Shown: positions 12,183-24,432, numbered from the stretch's first letter. The stretch is DNA of 64,000 nucleotides from Platycnemis pennipes (GCA_933228895.1 OW121857.1:2046001-2110000); one strand, 5' to 3'. The notes: generated by a model not told the origin, from the letters alone. Numbers and translations are program-made.

Positions 12183-12266
12183 ACATCTGTGTGATACCTT
12201 GCGAGCCACCTCGAGGGTGTGTGGCAGGGGGTGAAAAGCACCATACATGCACCACTGACATGTCAG
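12183..12266 (-). mobile_element. Short LINE 3' tail, type B
   Basis: Starting at 12183 the plus strand reads acatctgtgtgataccttgc, then the stem-like gcgagccacctcgagggtgtgtggcagg, then gtgaaaagcacc. This is the 3' end of the LINE at 44396-48889 on the minus strand. Only about 85 bp is present, so it is an extreme 5' truncation. Confidence 0.75.
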
Positions 12267-12394
12267 ACCTGCCTGCTAGGGGTGTCAGGGGAAGAAGGCC
12301 ATATTCAGAGAGCGTTGGATGAAGATTGCAGCGGAGAATGAAGCCAACTGAAGGTTTAAAGTGTCATAGGAAGAAGAAGAAGTTCCATCATGTC

Positions 12395-12650
12395 TTGATA
12401 AGAGAAAAATAGTGCAATAGTCGTGACTCCTCGGGATAATACTGGTGGTTTTCCTTTGCCTTCCACATGGCAGTACTGCAGTCGTTAAAGTAATTATTTC
12501 CACGCCTGTAGTGAAATGAATGTCGCTGTACCGACCACTGTGGTCTCCACCTTCACTCATATGAAGGAGAGTTGCTGCCCTCTCCTCCGGGTGATGAGAT
12601 GCATTATTGCTGATAGCCTCTCTTCGTCAAGGCACGGCATCTTCATAGTC
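12395..12650 (+). repeat. Unnamed dispersed repeat R1, copy 1
   Basis: About 250 bp that aligns by eye, with small indels, to 36310-36560. Shared blocks include gactcctcgggataat, gttaaagtaa, tgcctgtagtgaaatgartgtcgct, accactgtggtctccacctt and gctgccctctcctccgggtg. There is no ORF, no tRNA-like promoter box and no terminal inverted repeat. It may belong to a non-autonomous element or to an untranslated part of a LINE. Confidence 0.7.
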
Positions 12651-12884
12651 ATCTGCATCATAATTATACTGTATTATACTTAATTAAATGTAGCCTGTAC
12701 AACAACACATCCAGGGCAAAGATATTCCCTGATCGCTCTCCTGCCTCATGCCCTGCCAGCCCCATCAGCATTTATAAGACCATTTAACCTCCCCTCCCTC
12801 CACCAAACTCCCCAACTCCCTGTAATCGCGCGATGCATCTTCACTTCCCCACCTGCCGTCTTCCTTCACCTTCTCAGCACTCTT

Positions 12885-13240
12885 CATCATCATCATCATG
12901 GGTCAACAACTTAGGATTGGTTTTACGCAGCTCTCCTTTCGATTCTTCTATCGGCCAACCTCTTCATAGTAACGTAATTCCTCTCTTTCACATTCTTCAC
13001 AACTTGTTCTATATAACTCATTCGAGGCCTGCCTTTTCCATTCTTCCCGTTCATCACTTTTCCCTCGGTGATTTTCTTCATCAGGCCATCATGTCTTAAG
13101 AAATGACCGATTAAGTTGTCTCCTATTCTTCTTAGAGTTTTCAATAGACTACTCTTTTCTCCCACTCTTCTCCAGACTCTCGTTACTTACTCGTTCAATC
13201 CATTTCCACCTTACAATTGCGTTTCCGTCAATGTTGAAGT
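12885..13240 (-). mobile_element. 3' tail of LINE family 2
   Basis: On the minus strand a readable coding remnant of about 80 residues contains KRSLLKTLRRIGDNLIGHFL-like, GKNGKGRPRMSYIEQVV and MKRLADRRIERRAA segments (12923-13165). This is the C-terminal tail typical of one group of arthropod endonuclease-reverse transcriptases. The element's 3' end is the (ATG)n/(CAT)n microsatellite at 12885-12900. It is the best-preserved reading frame of this family in the window, but it is truncated before any catalytic domain. Confidence 0.75.
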
Positions 13241-13900
13241 GTTCGCCACTTCAATGGAATTTCCCTTTTATTATATTGGCCAAAGCGCCACGAACCTCTG
13301 TAACCGATTTAATGACCACCGTTCATCCTTCAACCCATATTTGTCGCACCCCTCTCTCTCTCTCTCAGTTTCATTGCATACTTCTGGATGTGGTTCTCCT
13401 TTGGCAACCGAAGGAGGACGAGGAAGTACAAAAATTGTAATAGAAACTCTGATTGTCTAGGAGGCAAAAGTAATACGTACAGACTCGTAATAAAAACGAA
13501 GAGGCCTGGAGGTCGAAGTTGAAACGCATGGCAATGGTTTTGAAAGATTAACGCCCATTTCCGTCGGAATGTTTCGCAGCACTTCCCGGCTTCACCACCC
13601 ACGCCTAATACTTCTTCGCTCGCATTTCTTCCTAGCTCTCCCGTTAGCGGTCAGGGGGCTTCGAATAATTCATTCAAGGCCTCTTGAAATAGCATCTGGA
13701 GGAATGCTCCAGCTTACTCGTTCCATCCTCACCTATAAAGGCCGTAACTCTTTCATGTCTTAGTGTTGCTGCGTGATACACGGAGTTCATTAAAATGAAA
13801 ATGAAGCAAATGATGAAGAATGGTTCAAGACGGTGTCTCGCTAGTTGAAACGGGACGAAGGAAGCCGTAAAAAGGTATTTTGAAATGTTTGGGAATATGA
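13241..13900. other. Unassigned sequence
   Basis: A CT microsatellite at about 13350-13368 and no other recognisable feature. Confidence 0.35.
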
Positions 13901-14070
13901 AATGGAATGTTTTAAACTAAAAGGAAAGATTTATATTTTTAAAAGAGCTGACTTTGATAACTTATGTACGGAGGGTTCATGGAAGTCGTTCGTTAATATC
14001 ATGCGCTCTGGGATCAATAGATATATCCCTCCTAAATTTAGAAAAGAAAGTTCTGAACCTATGGTCATTC
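13901..14070 (+). mobile_element. Internal LINE ORF2 fragment
   Basis: Translation gives KLKGKIYIFKRADFDN, then SWKSFVNIMRSGINRYIPPK. These correspond to KPRRRVYLFGKANYDG and SWREFLEVTRNAVHKYIPSK of the intact ORF2 (residues about 292-350), with the acidic linker between them deleted. It is a small piece of the region between endonuclease and reverse transcriptase, with neither end of the element present. Confidence 0.7.
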
Positions 14071-15504
14071 CATTTCCAATCGACAAATGGTCGTTGCCTC
14101 GCCATCTCAGATTCCAACGAACTTCGGCTCGTAGGCAGTGCCTACCCTTGTGACCCATAATCAGTTGACTAAATTCACAGAAAAAAATGTTTCCCCTGAG
14201 GTATAGGCAAATGTACATCACTCGGATGCTTGAAAAACGTCATTTTCCGCTAAATTTATACAAGCTCTAGCAAACTTATTTTACTTAGCACAAATATAAA
14301 AAATATATCAATGTAAAGGAAAAAACCTATACTTGACAATATTAATCTTGAACGTCGACTTTGTGCAAGTTTTAATGCTTCTTCAACTGCTCTGAGTCAA
14401 AGTTCAAAATGTCGTTTTTTTGTAACTTTGGGCAATTAATAAACCCAGATGGACTTAAAGTAATATGCTAATTTTTTTCGTGTTAATACTCACGTGAGTT
14501 TAGTGTATGATTAAAAAGTAAAATGTCGATTTTAACCTACCTTCTCGGAGGAAATATCCCAAGAATCTTAGAAATTTGGCAAAAAATGGTTTTTCGGAGT
14601 TAAAAAAATCCATGTGACACAGGTTTTAAAAATCAGGTGAGTACTGATTTATCAAGTTCTAAAGGTGTTCTTTCAAGAAAAAAAATTGAGTTGTGTTTTT
14701 CAGGGGCTGGATATATATAGGGATTGGAATTTGTGTAAAATACAACGTTCGAGAGCCACAAGCGATGGACCTGAATAATGAGGTATTCCATAAACAATGA
14801 TGTAATCAAGTTAAGAATTGTATGAAAACGAGCATAGAACGTTTATAGGGTCACTGATACCTTGTGGAAGAGGTGGAATGGAATGTGTGGTGGTACAATG
14901 TTTTCGAGGTGGAAATAAGTGGAGGCCATTGCATGAACTCTTCAACCGCCTCTAAGTCCTCGATGACTCTGTATCAATGGAGTGGACCTGCTATACATGC
15001 CTAAAGGAAACAGCGTTTGTTGTATTATATTGTATCGTGGTGCATGAATTCACATCACCTTCATCGTGCCCAACTAATGGCATGTCCTCTTTTGTGGAAT
15101 GGGAGATGCCAGTGCACGTCTGGATACAGAGTCATCGAGGAATTGAGGCAGTTGGGTAAAAAACATTTTTAAGTTACTCATACCAGTTTTTGAAATGAGT
15201 AAAAAGATGTTGTATTGTGTTCCAATTAATCACTTATTACGAAAAAGCTTGTTTCTTAATTTTCCATTATCCCTATAGTATTCCACAAAAGGATGCAATG
15301 TCGCCTGTACTTTAAACCAATGATAGCAATGAACCTCATCCTGCAGGACAAAAGAGAATTTTTCTGAAAAATCCCCCCAGAGAATACACTCATGACTTTT
15401 CAGGGTTTCCTTTTTTTGTTAGAACAATTAAAAGCACATCATTTAACTAGCAAAAAGCAAGCAAAATACTTGAATTTAAAAAAGGAAGTTGAAGAAACAA
15501 AGAA
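14071..15504. other. Unassigned A+T-rich sequence
   Basis: Strongly A+T-rich between 14230 and 14760. A CAG/GTGAGT donor-like site at about 14631-14639 lacks a supporting open frame. No repeat family is recognised. Confidence 0.35.
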
Positions 15505-15533
15505 ATTCCTCCAGTCAATTGGTGATAGGGAGC

Positions 15534-15943
15534 AGCCTTAAAACTGCAAGATATTCCATAGAGAAAAATTCATTCGCCTTGACCGAGACACGAACCCGGA
15601 CCCCCTGATTTCCGGCCAGGTACTCTACCAGTTGAGCTACCGAGGCGTCCTCTTTCTCTGTGGAAATTATAGAGGCTTTAAAGGAGCTAGATGTTGCCGG
15701 ACTGCTAGGCATATGCTAGCCACAAAACAGCCGAAGTCGTGCGCAAGGCGCCACCGTCCATGAGGTTAAGGCCGACGTTTAACCACTGAGGTGCTTACTT
15801 TTGACGAAATTCAAAGGTCCACGAACTAGCCGTGAAAACTTTAACGGCGTAACCCACTGAAATTGCACAATAGCAAATATTCCACAGAGAAAAAATCTAA
15901 GTTTTCGCGGCCAGCTCGCGAGTTTTGAATTAGCCTTAAAACT
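15534..15943 (-). mobile_element. tRNA-related SINE 2 with 12-bp target-site duplication
   Basis: The direct repeat agccttaaaact occurs at 15534-15545 and 15932-15943. Between the repeats is about 386 bp unrelated to the surrounding LINE. On the minus strand it carries a tRNA-like unit (15576-15646) and two copies of a tttttctctRtggaatat motif (near 15551-15568 and 15878-15898), each followed by TTGC or CTTGC. A further tRNA-like string, cctcagtggttaaacgtcgg, lies in the middle. This looks like a composite or dimeric SINE whose repeated tail motif marks the unit ends. The insertion is well supported; the dimer model is inference. Confidence 0.75.
15576..15646 (-). ncRNA. tRNA-like unit within SINE 2
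   Basis: The minus strand folds as a tRNA: a 7-bp acceptor stem with one mismatch, D-arm GCTCAACTGGTAGAGT, a 5-bp anticodon stem with loop CCGGAAA (nominal anticodon GGA, but position 33 is C, not U), and T-arm CCGGGTTCGTGTCTCGG. The mismatch, the atypical position 33 and the location inside a transposed unit argue for a SINE promoter region and against a working tRNA gene. Confidence 0.55.
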
Positions 15944-16653
15944 ACCGAACTTTATCCCTCACATCCATTTCATACAAAGTTCCGGCGGATAGCCAGAATT
16001 TATTGCCCAATGTTCAGCTAGGCTTCCGGAAGAGTAGACCATGTGTAACTCAAATTGCTCTCTTTTCCCGCAGTATTTTAGTTTCTGGCGAAAATAATAT
16101 TTCGGTGGATGCAATATTTCTCGATTTCAAGAAAGCTTTTGACAAGGTTTTCATAGCAAACTAATTTTGAAATTAAAATCTTATGACTTAGATAGTACCT
16201 AATAAAATATCATAAATAATTGATTTCCTACATGATCGGGTGCTAAGGGTTGTTTTGGACGGTGTTACCTCACCGGCAATTAAAGTCACTTCGGGTGTCC
16301 CACAAGGTATCCATTTCCTTTTGTACATAAATGATATCAATAAGGTGGTCAAAAGTAAGCTTCGTATATTTTCCGATGTCGCAGTAGTGAACAGGGAAAT
16401 TTTCTGCCCATATGATAAAGAATATTTAAATGATGACCTACAAGCAATTGAAAAATGGTGTGATACATGGCACTTAGAATTAAATTTTAAATAATGTCTT
16501 GTAATGAATTTTTAGAAAAATAATAGCTCTCCTCCTTGCACATACAAAATAAGTAGTAATGAATGAACAACCGTGGAATCCATTAAATATCTTGGAATAA
16601 GATTGACACATGTCCTTTCCTGGGGTAAACACATACGTGAAATAATGGGTCAA

Positions 16654-17006
16654 GCGAATCGTTGGTTGGTTATTCAGGGGAGGCGACAGACAGACAGCTG
16701 AGGTCATTTGCGCCATATAGGATATGGTGGATAATTGGGTAATGGTAGGAGTTTTCAGGGAACGGAGGAAGGGTGGAGAGAAACCCGGCGTCGGCATTAG
16801 CCGACTCTTAACGACAGGCGCCAAAGGGACCACGGCTTAACGTCCCATCCGACGGACGGAGTACTGTACTTGAAATGTCCTCCGCTAGACACTCAAGTGG
16901 GGACCGGTTTTCCACTGAAAAATCCGCCACTGCCGGGAATCGAACCCGGGCCCTCGGGGTGGGAGGCCAGTACTCTAGCCACCACACCAACCCGATCCCC
17001 GCGAAT
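16654..17006 (-). mobile_element. tRNA-derived SINE 1, young copy 1
   Basis: The element spans 16660-17000 between copies of gcgaat (16654-16659 and 17001-17006). On the minus strand it starts with a tRNA-like head: an A-box-like TGGCTAGAGTACTGG (within 16967-16981) and a perfect B box, GGTTCGATTCC (16936-16946). A 240-bp body follows, and it ends in an (AACC)n tail at 16661-16672. Pol III boxes, a non-poly(A) short-repeat tail and a target-site duplication are classic for tRNA SINEs. The sequence is nearly the same as 31959-32296. Confidence 0.9.
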
Positions 17007-17617
17007 TGTAGACTGGGATTCATCGAAAGAGTACTGGGTAGATGTGACGATCATATACGAGAAATCAGCTACTTTTCCCTTATTAGACCTCATTTGGAAT
17101 ATGCTGCCAGTGTATGGGATCCCTACGAAATTGTAATAACGAACGAAATAACGAACTTGAACGTGTGCAGGGAAGATTGGCATGTTTTGTAAAGGGACGG
17201 TATTGTTCACCATATTAGCGTAACCAGTGTATTAAATGAATTAAAATGGGAATCATTGTCAGATCGCAGGTTGACTATGGTAGACTGGACCATGATTACA
17301 AAATTAGAGAAATTGATTGCCGAACTGACAGATTCAAAATGCCCTTTTTCCCTCGTACAATTAGGGACATGAATAGCGGTAAATACGTCCAATACGAGTG
17401 AATCAATCCATATTAGCAGGTAGTTGGTATGAGAACCATAAGGTAACCCAACTAACAGGACATTTTTGAATTGCTATTTTTATCTTTCTAAATAGTGAAG
17501 TTTAGACTAATATATTAATATTAATCCTTTTTTATGCATGATATGTAGTGCATGTTTGTTGAGAATTCACCCCATGCCACACACCTTAATGGTGGCTTGC
17601 AGGGTATTATGTAGATG

Positions 17618-20600
17618 AATAGAGAAGACGGAAGCAAAGGAATGATGAAGATTTGGGTTGGTGATTAGAATGGGTGAGGAGTAGGGTGACAGCGGTCAAA
17701 TGCATGGAGATAGTCTCGACAAAAGCGGCGGGGCAGGCCAGAACGTGGCTGAGGGTCAGGCAGGAATGAAATAGATGAATGCACTCTGTGCGTTATAAGA
17801 TTGCGCTCGGTGAACACTGGGAGCACAAAAGTTGCGGGAGGGAAGAGTCGAGGGATGAAACAGATTCCAGCGAGACAGAAGCGCATCGCGTTGCGCAGCG
17901 AGGGTGTCTGTATTGAATGCCGGGTGCGTGCGCGAATTCCCTTTCATTTCGCCCGATGAATGTGTTTTGTTTTTGCCGCGGACTCTTTAACCCCAGCATC
18001 CCCCGTATGGTGTCGCACTCGCCGTTGATGAGGCGCCGGAGCTGTGACCTGGGCGTGATCTTGCGAGCAGGGAGACCGTGAGAGTGGCGAAATTCCGAAC
18101 TCCGCCTCGACAGAGGATCTGAAAGCATCAAGCTGGGGGATTCCAAGGAGAGAATATATTGCTTCCACTGTGGCTTCGCTTTTCAATACTGTCGTGTCCC
18201 TACAACTGGACCCCGAGGGGTAATCTGTGCTCGCCATCCTTCCTTGAACTTCAGATTGAGAGTAGCATCCGCATTCGAAGTGATAATTCACCCTGTGATT
18301 CGGCGAGTCTCGGTGCTAGGTTAGCCAACAGTTGTGAAAGCGCCATTTCGTTGTGGTAAACACTTTGGAGAACGACAAAAGAATATCACTTTGCTTGCGT
18401 TGTCGTTGTGTATTTTGCGAGTGAAATCCTCTCATTCCTCTCAAGTTGCTCTTACTTTGTGGCTGGCGTTGTGCGCTGGTTGTAATACCTCTGCAGGCCC
18501 AGCCGGGAACTCAGGCGGAAAACCACTTTCAAGTAACGGTTCCAGTGGCCAAAACACACAGACGAAAATTTGCGTAAAGTGCTGCCTTGCTTTTCGTCTT
18601 ATTTGCTTTCTGAGTGACAACTTAATTCCCTGGATCGCAAATACTCGATGCAAACTCCAGTTGAGGCAAAATAGCAAATACGTTTAACTTTTTTGCTCGA
18701 ACGCTTTCTCACCAAACGCCGAACAAATCACAAGGTCTTTAACGTTAGTCATCGTCAACAGCCACCAATTTCATGAATGGTTTGACAATGCTCTCCAGTG
18801 ATCCTCTTTTTTCCAAAATTCTAAGCTCGAAATACGGCAAATGCATCCCATTATACCCCAGGAAAAGAGGAAAAATTATTTTTTTTGGATGGGATGACTG
18901 TTAGTGGTTCTCCTATGGCAGGTTTTGTTGACAGCAGACAACCGCAACGTACACCAGCTTTATACGCTATTTTCAGTTGTAAATGAACCGATAGTAATCT
19001 TATTTCTCAGTCGACGCTGTACCTGTCATGTCAAAACTTGTTCCGTTAAGATAGAGTGAATGGAAGGTTTGGGCGATGACTGTTCTTAAAATGCAAAGAA
19101 AATGCGATAATGGCTCCATTGGTAATTTAAATTGCAGTTTGGTTTGCTCGACCGACCTTCCTTTTCCGCCTCTCCCGCCCGACCTCCACACTGGCCCTCT
19201 CCTAGTAGCGCACTGTATGCAGTGTCCTTCGCGGCAAAGGGTTCCTGTGTTTGGAGCATTCTCAAGTAGTGTTTCGGTTGAAATTCAATGTGAGTGGCGT
19301 TGTAGCCTGGCGAGGGCACGTAGTTTTCCCTAAACAGTAATTAGAATATAAATTGTTAATATTACTCCTTCACTAGGAGTCATCTTATCCTGGATAGGGA
19401 AGCACTAACGGATTATGTCAGTGCACTATTTCAATTCCTTCCCATTTTAATCGCCCATCCTATTTTGAAAGGTTTTCACTGCATTAGGAGTTTTTTCGTC
19501 CATTGCCGCAAGCGTAGCCTGAATATATGCGATGGGAAAACCCTTGTTTTCGTATCACATTGCTCTATGATACACTTATGATGGTGCACATATGGGTGCA
19601 CTTATGACAGACACGCAATGTGCGATGGTGTTGCAGTTGGCTTTTCCAGATTGCTTTTAGGTGGACAATTCACTGATGAAGGAGGTTTTAAAGTGAATTT
19701 GAGTGCGTAGCGTAATTTAACTTTCATTTTCATTATTGAGGTCACAAATAATAATGTAAGCATTTTAGAATTTTTGTCCGAGTCATAATCACCATTTTGA
19801 TCCATTTACAGGCTGAAAAAGTAATCATCAAATTCCTTTTCTATGACCACTGTGCATCTTTTAAGGTCTCACTTTTGCTTTTTGACAGCTTAAGCGTTTT
19901 GTGTGTGAGAGAGAGAGAGCAATACTTTTTTTTTTGCATGCGCCCGATCATATCCAAAGAATAGGAATGCCTGTGAGGTTTCAGCTCACTCGGTCGCCCT
20001 GACTCTGTTAAGTCGACAGCTGAGCTTACTCCGACTGTTGGGAGGAGGCGGTCAGTGTGCAAGGGGAGAGGGTGAAGATGGAATTGGGAGATTTCTTTCT
20101 TCTAAGCGCAGGAAATAAGAGCCTCTTCCAGTGCCCTTCACTAAGGCGCACATGAAGAACGCTCGACACTCCCCGACCTGTCGCACACGCCATGAAAGGA
20201 ACTTCAAGTACTACTTGTGCCGAATTTTGCGTTAAGGCCTTTTTGTGGAGCAGCGGCCACCTGATATGGCTAAAGGCCGTCGTCGAAAATATTTCTATAT
20301 TTCCGTCAAATTCTGTGCACTTGGTGGAATTAATTAATTATTTTCAACGGCCATCTTCATCCCGGGTCTGGACTGCGTGCAGCGGTGCGTCAAGTTTCCC
20401 CAAGTGTGCTGGCGCGAATTGTGAGGCGCCGTTGGAGGGATTGCTGGCTCCTTTTCGAAGTCGATCACTTGGCAAGCATTCGTTTCACGCCTTTCCTTGG
20501 GTGTCTTATATTTCATTCCGAGCTTTCACGGCAGGCTCTCCGCTTGTTGAAGGGGACCCGATAATGCAACCTTTAATGATTGCCACAACTGTGTGTTGGG

Positions 20601-20977
20601 AGACCGAACATAGTTTCACAGTGTATTATTCATCGATTGGTTAGAATCATGGAGGTGGCTGTGCTTTGTATCGGCCTAATATGGGCCACAAAACAGAGAG
20701 GGATTTGTGAAATGCGAGCGAAAGCCTTGAACTGCGACCAGGCGGTCTCTAGGGGTCGTGCCGGGGTCGCAGACGTGAGGCGTAATCCGCGGAGTCAAGC
20801 TCGGTCGTTTTTGTGACTTGTCAATCGATACGGAGCGTGGCAGTGGGAACGCGGTCGCTCTTTCGCTGGGGCTTCTCTGGCCGTCCCTCGTTCAGTCCAT
20901 TCATCCATCCATTGAAACCATCCTGGATGTTGTACTCCGACCGCTCCGCGTCCGAAGTGCTCACTCTGATTGAAAAT
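17618..20977. other. Unassigned sequence, partly CpG-rich
   Basis: About 3.4 kb without a recognised transposon. The part 17860-18220 is noticeably rich in CpG and may be regulatory, but no TATA, exon or conserved ORF could be defined. A GA microsatellite occurs near 19908-19920. Open frames of 60-150 codons on both strands lack motifs. Confidence 0.35.
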
Positions 20978-21043
20978 GCATGTTCACCCCCTGCCACACA
21001 CCCCTGCAGTGGCTTGCGGGGTATCATGTAGATTAAGATGCAG
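20978..21043 (+). mobile_element. Short LINE 3' tail
   Basis: Contains ttcaccccctgccacacacc, then a variant stem sequence (cctgcagtggcttgcggggta) and a tcatgtagattaagatg end. Only the last 65 bp of the LINE 3' UTR is present. Confidence 0.75.
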
Positions 21044-23532
21044 TCGTGAGGCCGGTGCGCTAACCGTCGCCGAAACGCCGCTCTGATTCGACAGCCTGTT
21101 TGCCCTAATTTGGGAGGATTCGAATTTGGTGGAGGATTTAAAAACTAGTTGATGCCATCACATCCCCACTGCCTGTGGGTCGGAATACAGAATTGAATTT
21201 CGAATGCTGACTGAGCCAATTAAACGTCAGCCCCAGGCACACCGTATTTTGCGTTTCGTTCATATGACAGTTCATTGTTGTCTAAATAGCCAATCAAGTG
21301 AACATTTAACAGTGTTTCGAGTACAGAAAGATTTTTTGCAAGTCAGGTATTTGCTTTTTGCTTTGATGATGCCTTCATTCGATAAATCTATCGTAAAAGA
21401 ATTATGATGTGGTATATATATTGTTTGAATGCAATTGATCTGCAATCAAATTCGATTTAGAGACCCAAAATTACAGGCCAAAATTGTAATTTTAAAAACA
21501 AAAAAAAAACATACGAGGGACTGTGACGCAATCAGCCATAATTTCCTTTGACGTGTACGCTACTGAAGAAATACCCGCTGAGGATATAAGAATTTTCCAC
21601 ATGGAACGCCCGTCGTGTGCGATGCCTCCGTGAAGTATTGTTTTTGATGACAGAAAGATGACGTGAAATCCATCGACAATAGTGAGGGAAAGGAACAATT
21701 AGTCCTTTTTCTTGTTTTCAGTTTGCAATTCTCAATAGCTATCCTGTTGAATGCGTTGCCTCTCCATTTGACGTGATCCCTTGCCTTCCTTCGAGGAAAT
21801 GTTTTCATATCGACTAAATCCTTGAAATTCGCATCTCAGCTATAGCTGTGGCAATGGGTGAGAAATGCGTCAAACTTCAACGCAGAAATACTGTCCCGTC
21901 TTACGCTGCGCATCTCAATGTAATGAGCATTCTGCCTCACGTCGTTATTTTTGAAAAAGGGCGCATTTATTCTTTATCAGAGGCATTCGTGTTTTACAGA
22001 AAAGCCACGAGTTAAGCTGTGAAGCTTTGGGATCTTGAAGTTTTAACAGCAAAAATGGTTTGAGGAAAATGTCCAACGTAAAGTGAAAGGAGGAGTATGT
22101 CAAAAATATTTTTGGCTTAATAAAAGGTGATGGAGGGAGAATTAAGAAAATGCAAAGGCTTTCGGTGGCCTGGTATGTAATTCGTGGACACTGTTAAACC
22201 TATTAAATGAATAAAAATTATGACATTTAATACTTTATTTAATTGAGTTAGGTCGACAATGATAATTATATGAAAAGCTAACAGTAAAGTAATACGAGTC
22301 AGAAAGCAAATTACGCCGTGAGTTGATGTTGTTAGTCTTTAAGCCTCGAATAATATGTGGACAGCGGTTTGCACCCAGCTGTAAGGAAGGTACCGAAGGA
22401 TTTTGGGCTTGTTTTTTAAATCTTAAAGCTTGAAATGTATCATGCTGATTGCAATTGTTCCATAAGAGCTCCTTCTTAACATCTTGATGAATTCTAACCC
22501 ACTCATTTAGAATACGACTCATTCGGCAGTGTTTTAGAAAGGAACGCAACAATTTTGGGTTGTTTATGGTTGCCAACGACTTATTAAAAGCCGTGCGTTG
22601 ACGTAGAATTGGTTCCAACGTTCAAATGTGTTCGAACAAACCGAGGGCTTGTTTAATTAGTGCCCAATCCGTGATGGCATTATTAATGGCATTATTTTTT
22701 CAAGCGGAATCCAACAGATCATGTGTTCATCACGCCATTTCCCATCCTTAGGCCATTCCGGGAGCCAGACGAAGGTGCGTCCAGCTTCTTAACTTCGCTC
22801 GCGTACAACAAGACATGTGAGGGATCTAAGATATAGCCATTGAAAAGGAGCTCAGCATTTTCTTTTGCTTGTTTGGAATGTGGGCCTCAAATTGTTTCGT
22901 GAACTGGTTTTAACTCTTTCGTAACTGACACCGACACTATTCTCTGGGTTCACTTTTTCTTTCATTCGGAGATGAAATGTTTGAGACCTGGCGCCTGGAG
23001 GCGCTTGAAGATGAGGTGGATCTTCGTGGCGTCTCCTGCCACCCATCGCGAGTCCTCGTCCCCACCTCTGCTCCATCGTCTTGCGTCGCAGTCGCGAGGG
23101 CCCTTGCGGACCCCTGGGGCCGAGGCCCCCTTTTCCCATCCCACGTCAGGTGGAAGCGAATTTATGGAAGGCGCTACAATTCAATGTCGAGGCAGAATGT
23201 TTTACGAGGAAATGCTAGCACTCTGCGGATCTAAATCCTACTGCACAACGACATGAATATCGCAAATGTATTGATATATCGAGTCCTCCTCGATTTACAT
23301 GTCCAATATCAAATAACATCGCATGCTGAATGATTTCGAGAGATGTCGCTTATTCTCACGCTATGCCATAGCGTGACACCTCGTGAATCTGAAATATTAT
23401 GAAATGTTGCGATATCCTCGTCGCATTCAGTCGTATTTCGCATTATATCACACTGATATTTACTGTCGTATATGGAATACTGTCGCAATATTGCGTTCAC
23501 TGGTGTATCGGTTAGACTGTTCCCTCCGTATG
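21044..23532. other. Unassigned sequence
   Basis: No gene is recognised. A G+C-rich patch at 22970-23160 is open on both strands but has no motif. A 19-bp perfect hairpin, CACGCTATG-C-CATAGCGTG, sits at about 23357-23375. Confidence 0.35.
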
Positions 23533-23672
23533 CATCTACATCTACACGATACCCTGCAAGCCACCGCGAGGGTGTGTGGCAGATAATGAATATCACCAAG
23601 CATGCACAACCGTCATGCAAACAAGTAACTATAGGGACTCATGCAACTAGATTGTTAGTATCTATAGTATTT
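23533..23672 (-). mobile_element. Short LINE 3' tail, type B
   Basis: The minus-strand 3' UTR of the 44396-48889 family: the microsatellite start atctacatctacacgatacc, the stem gcaagccaccgcgagggtgtg, then tatcaccaagcatgc and the block ctagattgttagtatctata. A short deletion has removed part of the ggcagggggtgaag segment. Confidence 0.85.
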
Positions 23673-24257
23673 ATTTCTATTTTAGAATATGTTGATGTAG
23701 ATGTATTTCGCTAAATTTCTGCTTTGCAGATACTCTCACCCATTTTAGTTCACAAATTCAGGGTAATGTTGTGAAACTATTTCTGGCTTTGCTACAGCAA
23801 GAATGTTCTTAGTTGTTTGTTTTTGTGGTCACATGGTCTGCATTTGCCCTTAACTCGCAAAATTTATGATTAGTTCACAAGTCTATAATGTAATTTTGGG
23901 ATCTAGTGGGATTTTGTTACCTTTGGAGAGATTTGCACAGAATACAACTTTGCTTCGACTGTGTGATCATCATCATCACCTGATGAAAAAGAAATTCCGT
24001 CGACTTCGGGCATCTGACAGCCTGTTTTGGCGACGCCTTAGTGACCAGGGAATATTTTTACCGTAGAAGATGACCCAGGGAGATATTCCATAATGAGTAA
24101 TTAATTACATACATGCGATGAATAATCATTGAAAAATAACTATCTTGACAATGTTTGAGTTGATTAGTTGCATTAAGAAAACAACGCATACAATACTTCA
24201 GGTGGAGTTAAAACTTCGATTTTCTCCGTCGAGGTATTTTCAAATTATCAAAAATCA

Positions 24258-24432
24258 ATCATCATCATTTGTCATTAATCCTCAGATTGGTTTGACGCAG
24301 CTCTCCACTGAGTTCTTCCATCGGCTAATCTCTTCATATTCACGTGTTTCTTCGCTTTCACATCCTTCATCACTTGTTCCATATATCTCACACGAGGCCT
24401 CCCTTTGACGTCCTTCCCATCCACATGTCCTT
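24258..24432 (-). mobile_element. Short 3' tail of LINE family 2
   Basis: The plus strand reads atcatcatttg, then ctcagattggtttgacgcag, ctctccactgagttcttcca and ttcatcacttgttccatata. These match the end of the family 2 copies at 12885 and 36655. Only about 175 bp is present. Confidence 0.75.

Larger units (their letters stand above)
15505..17617 (+). mobile_element. Decayed LINE copy, 3' type A, broken by two SINEs
   Basis: Starts within the reverse transcriptase (GDREEPSNY region, about 15520-15545) and runs to the TAGATG-type end. Recognisable parts are a QLGFRKSRPC segment, SVDAIFLDFKKAFDKV near 16105-16150, VTSGVPQG near 16288, LYIND near 16325, an eroded active-site box reading FSDV in place of FADD near 16370, and KYLGI..LSWGKHIRE near 16590-16640. 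It also keeps a C-terminal remnant and a type A 3' UTR. Stops and indels are common. SINE 2 (15546-15931) and SINE 1 (16660-17000) are inserted in it; removing both restores collinearity with the intact copy. Confidence 0.85.

Noticed and set aside
15576..15646. Functional tRNA gene
   Set aside because: The cloverleaf forms, but it has C at position 33 and an acceptor mismatch, and sits within a transposed SINE with a target-site duplication.
16808..17213. Overlapping open frames on both strands, 70-106 codons
   Set aside because: They are translations of the tRNA-derived SINE 1 and adjoining LINE remnant, not genes. The same pseudo-peptide recurs at 32105-32411.
23357..23375. Regulatory hairpin CACGCTATG-C-CATAGCGTG
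   Set aside because: A 9-bp stem is expected occasionally in a window of this size and nothing nearby suggests function.
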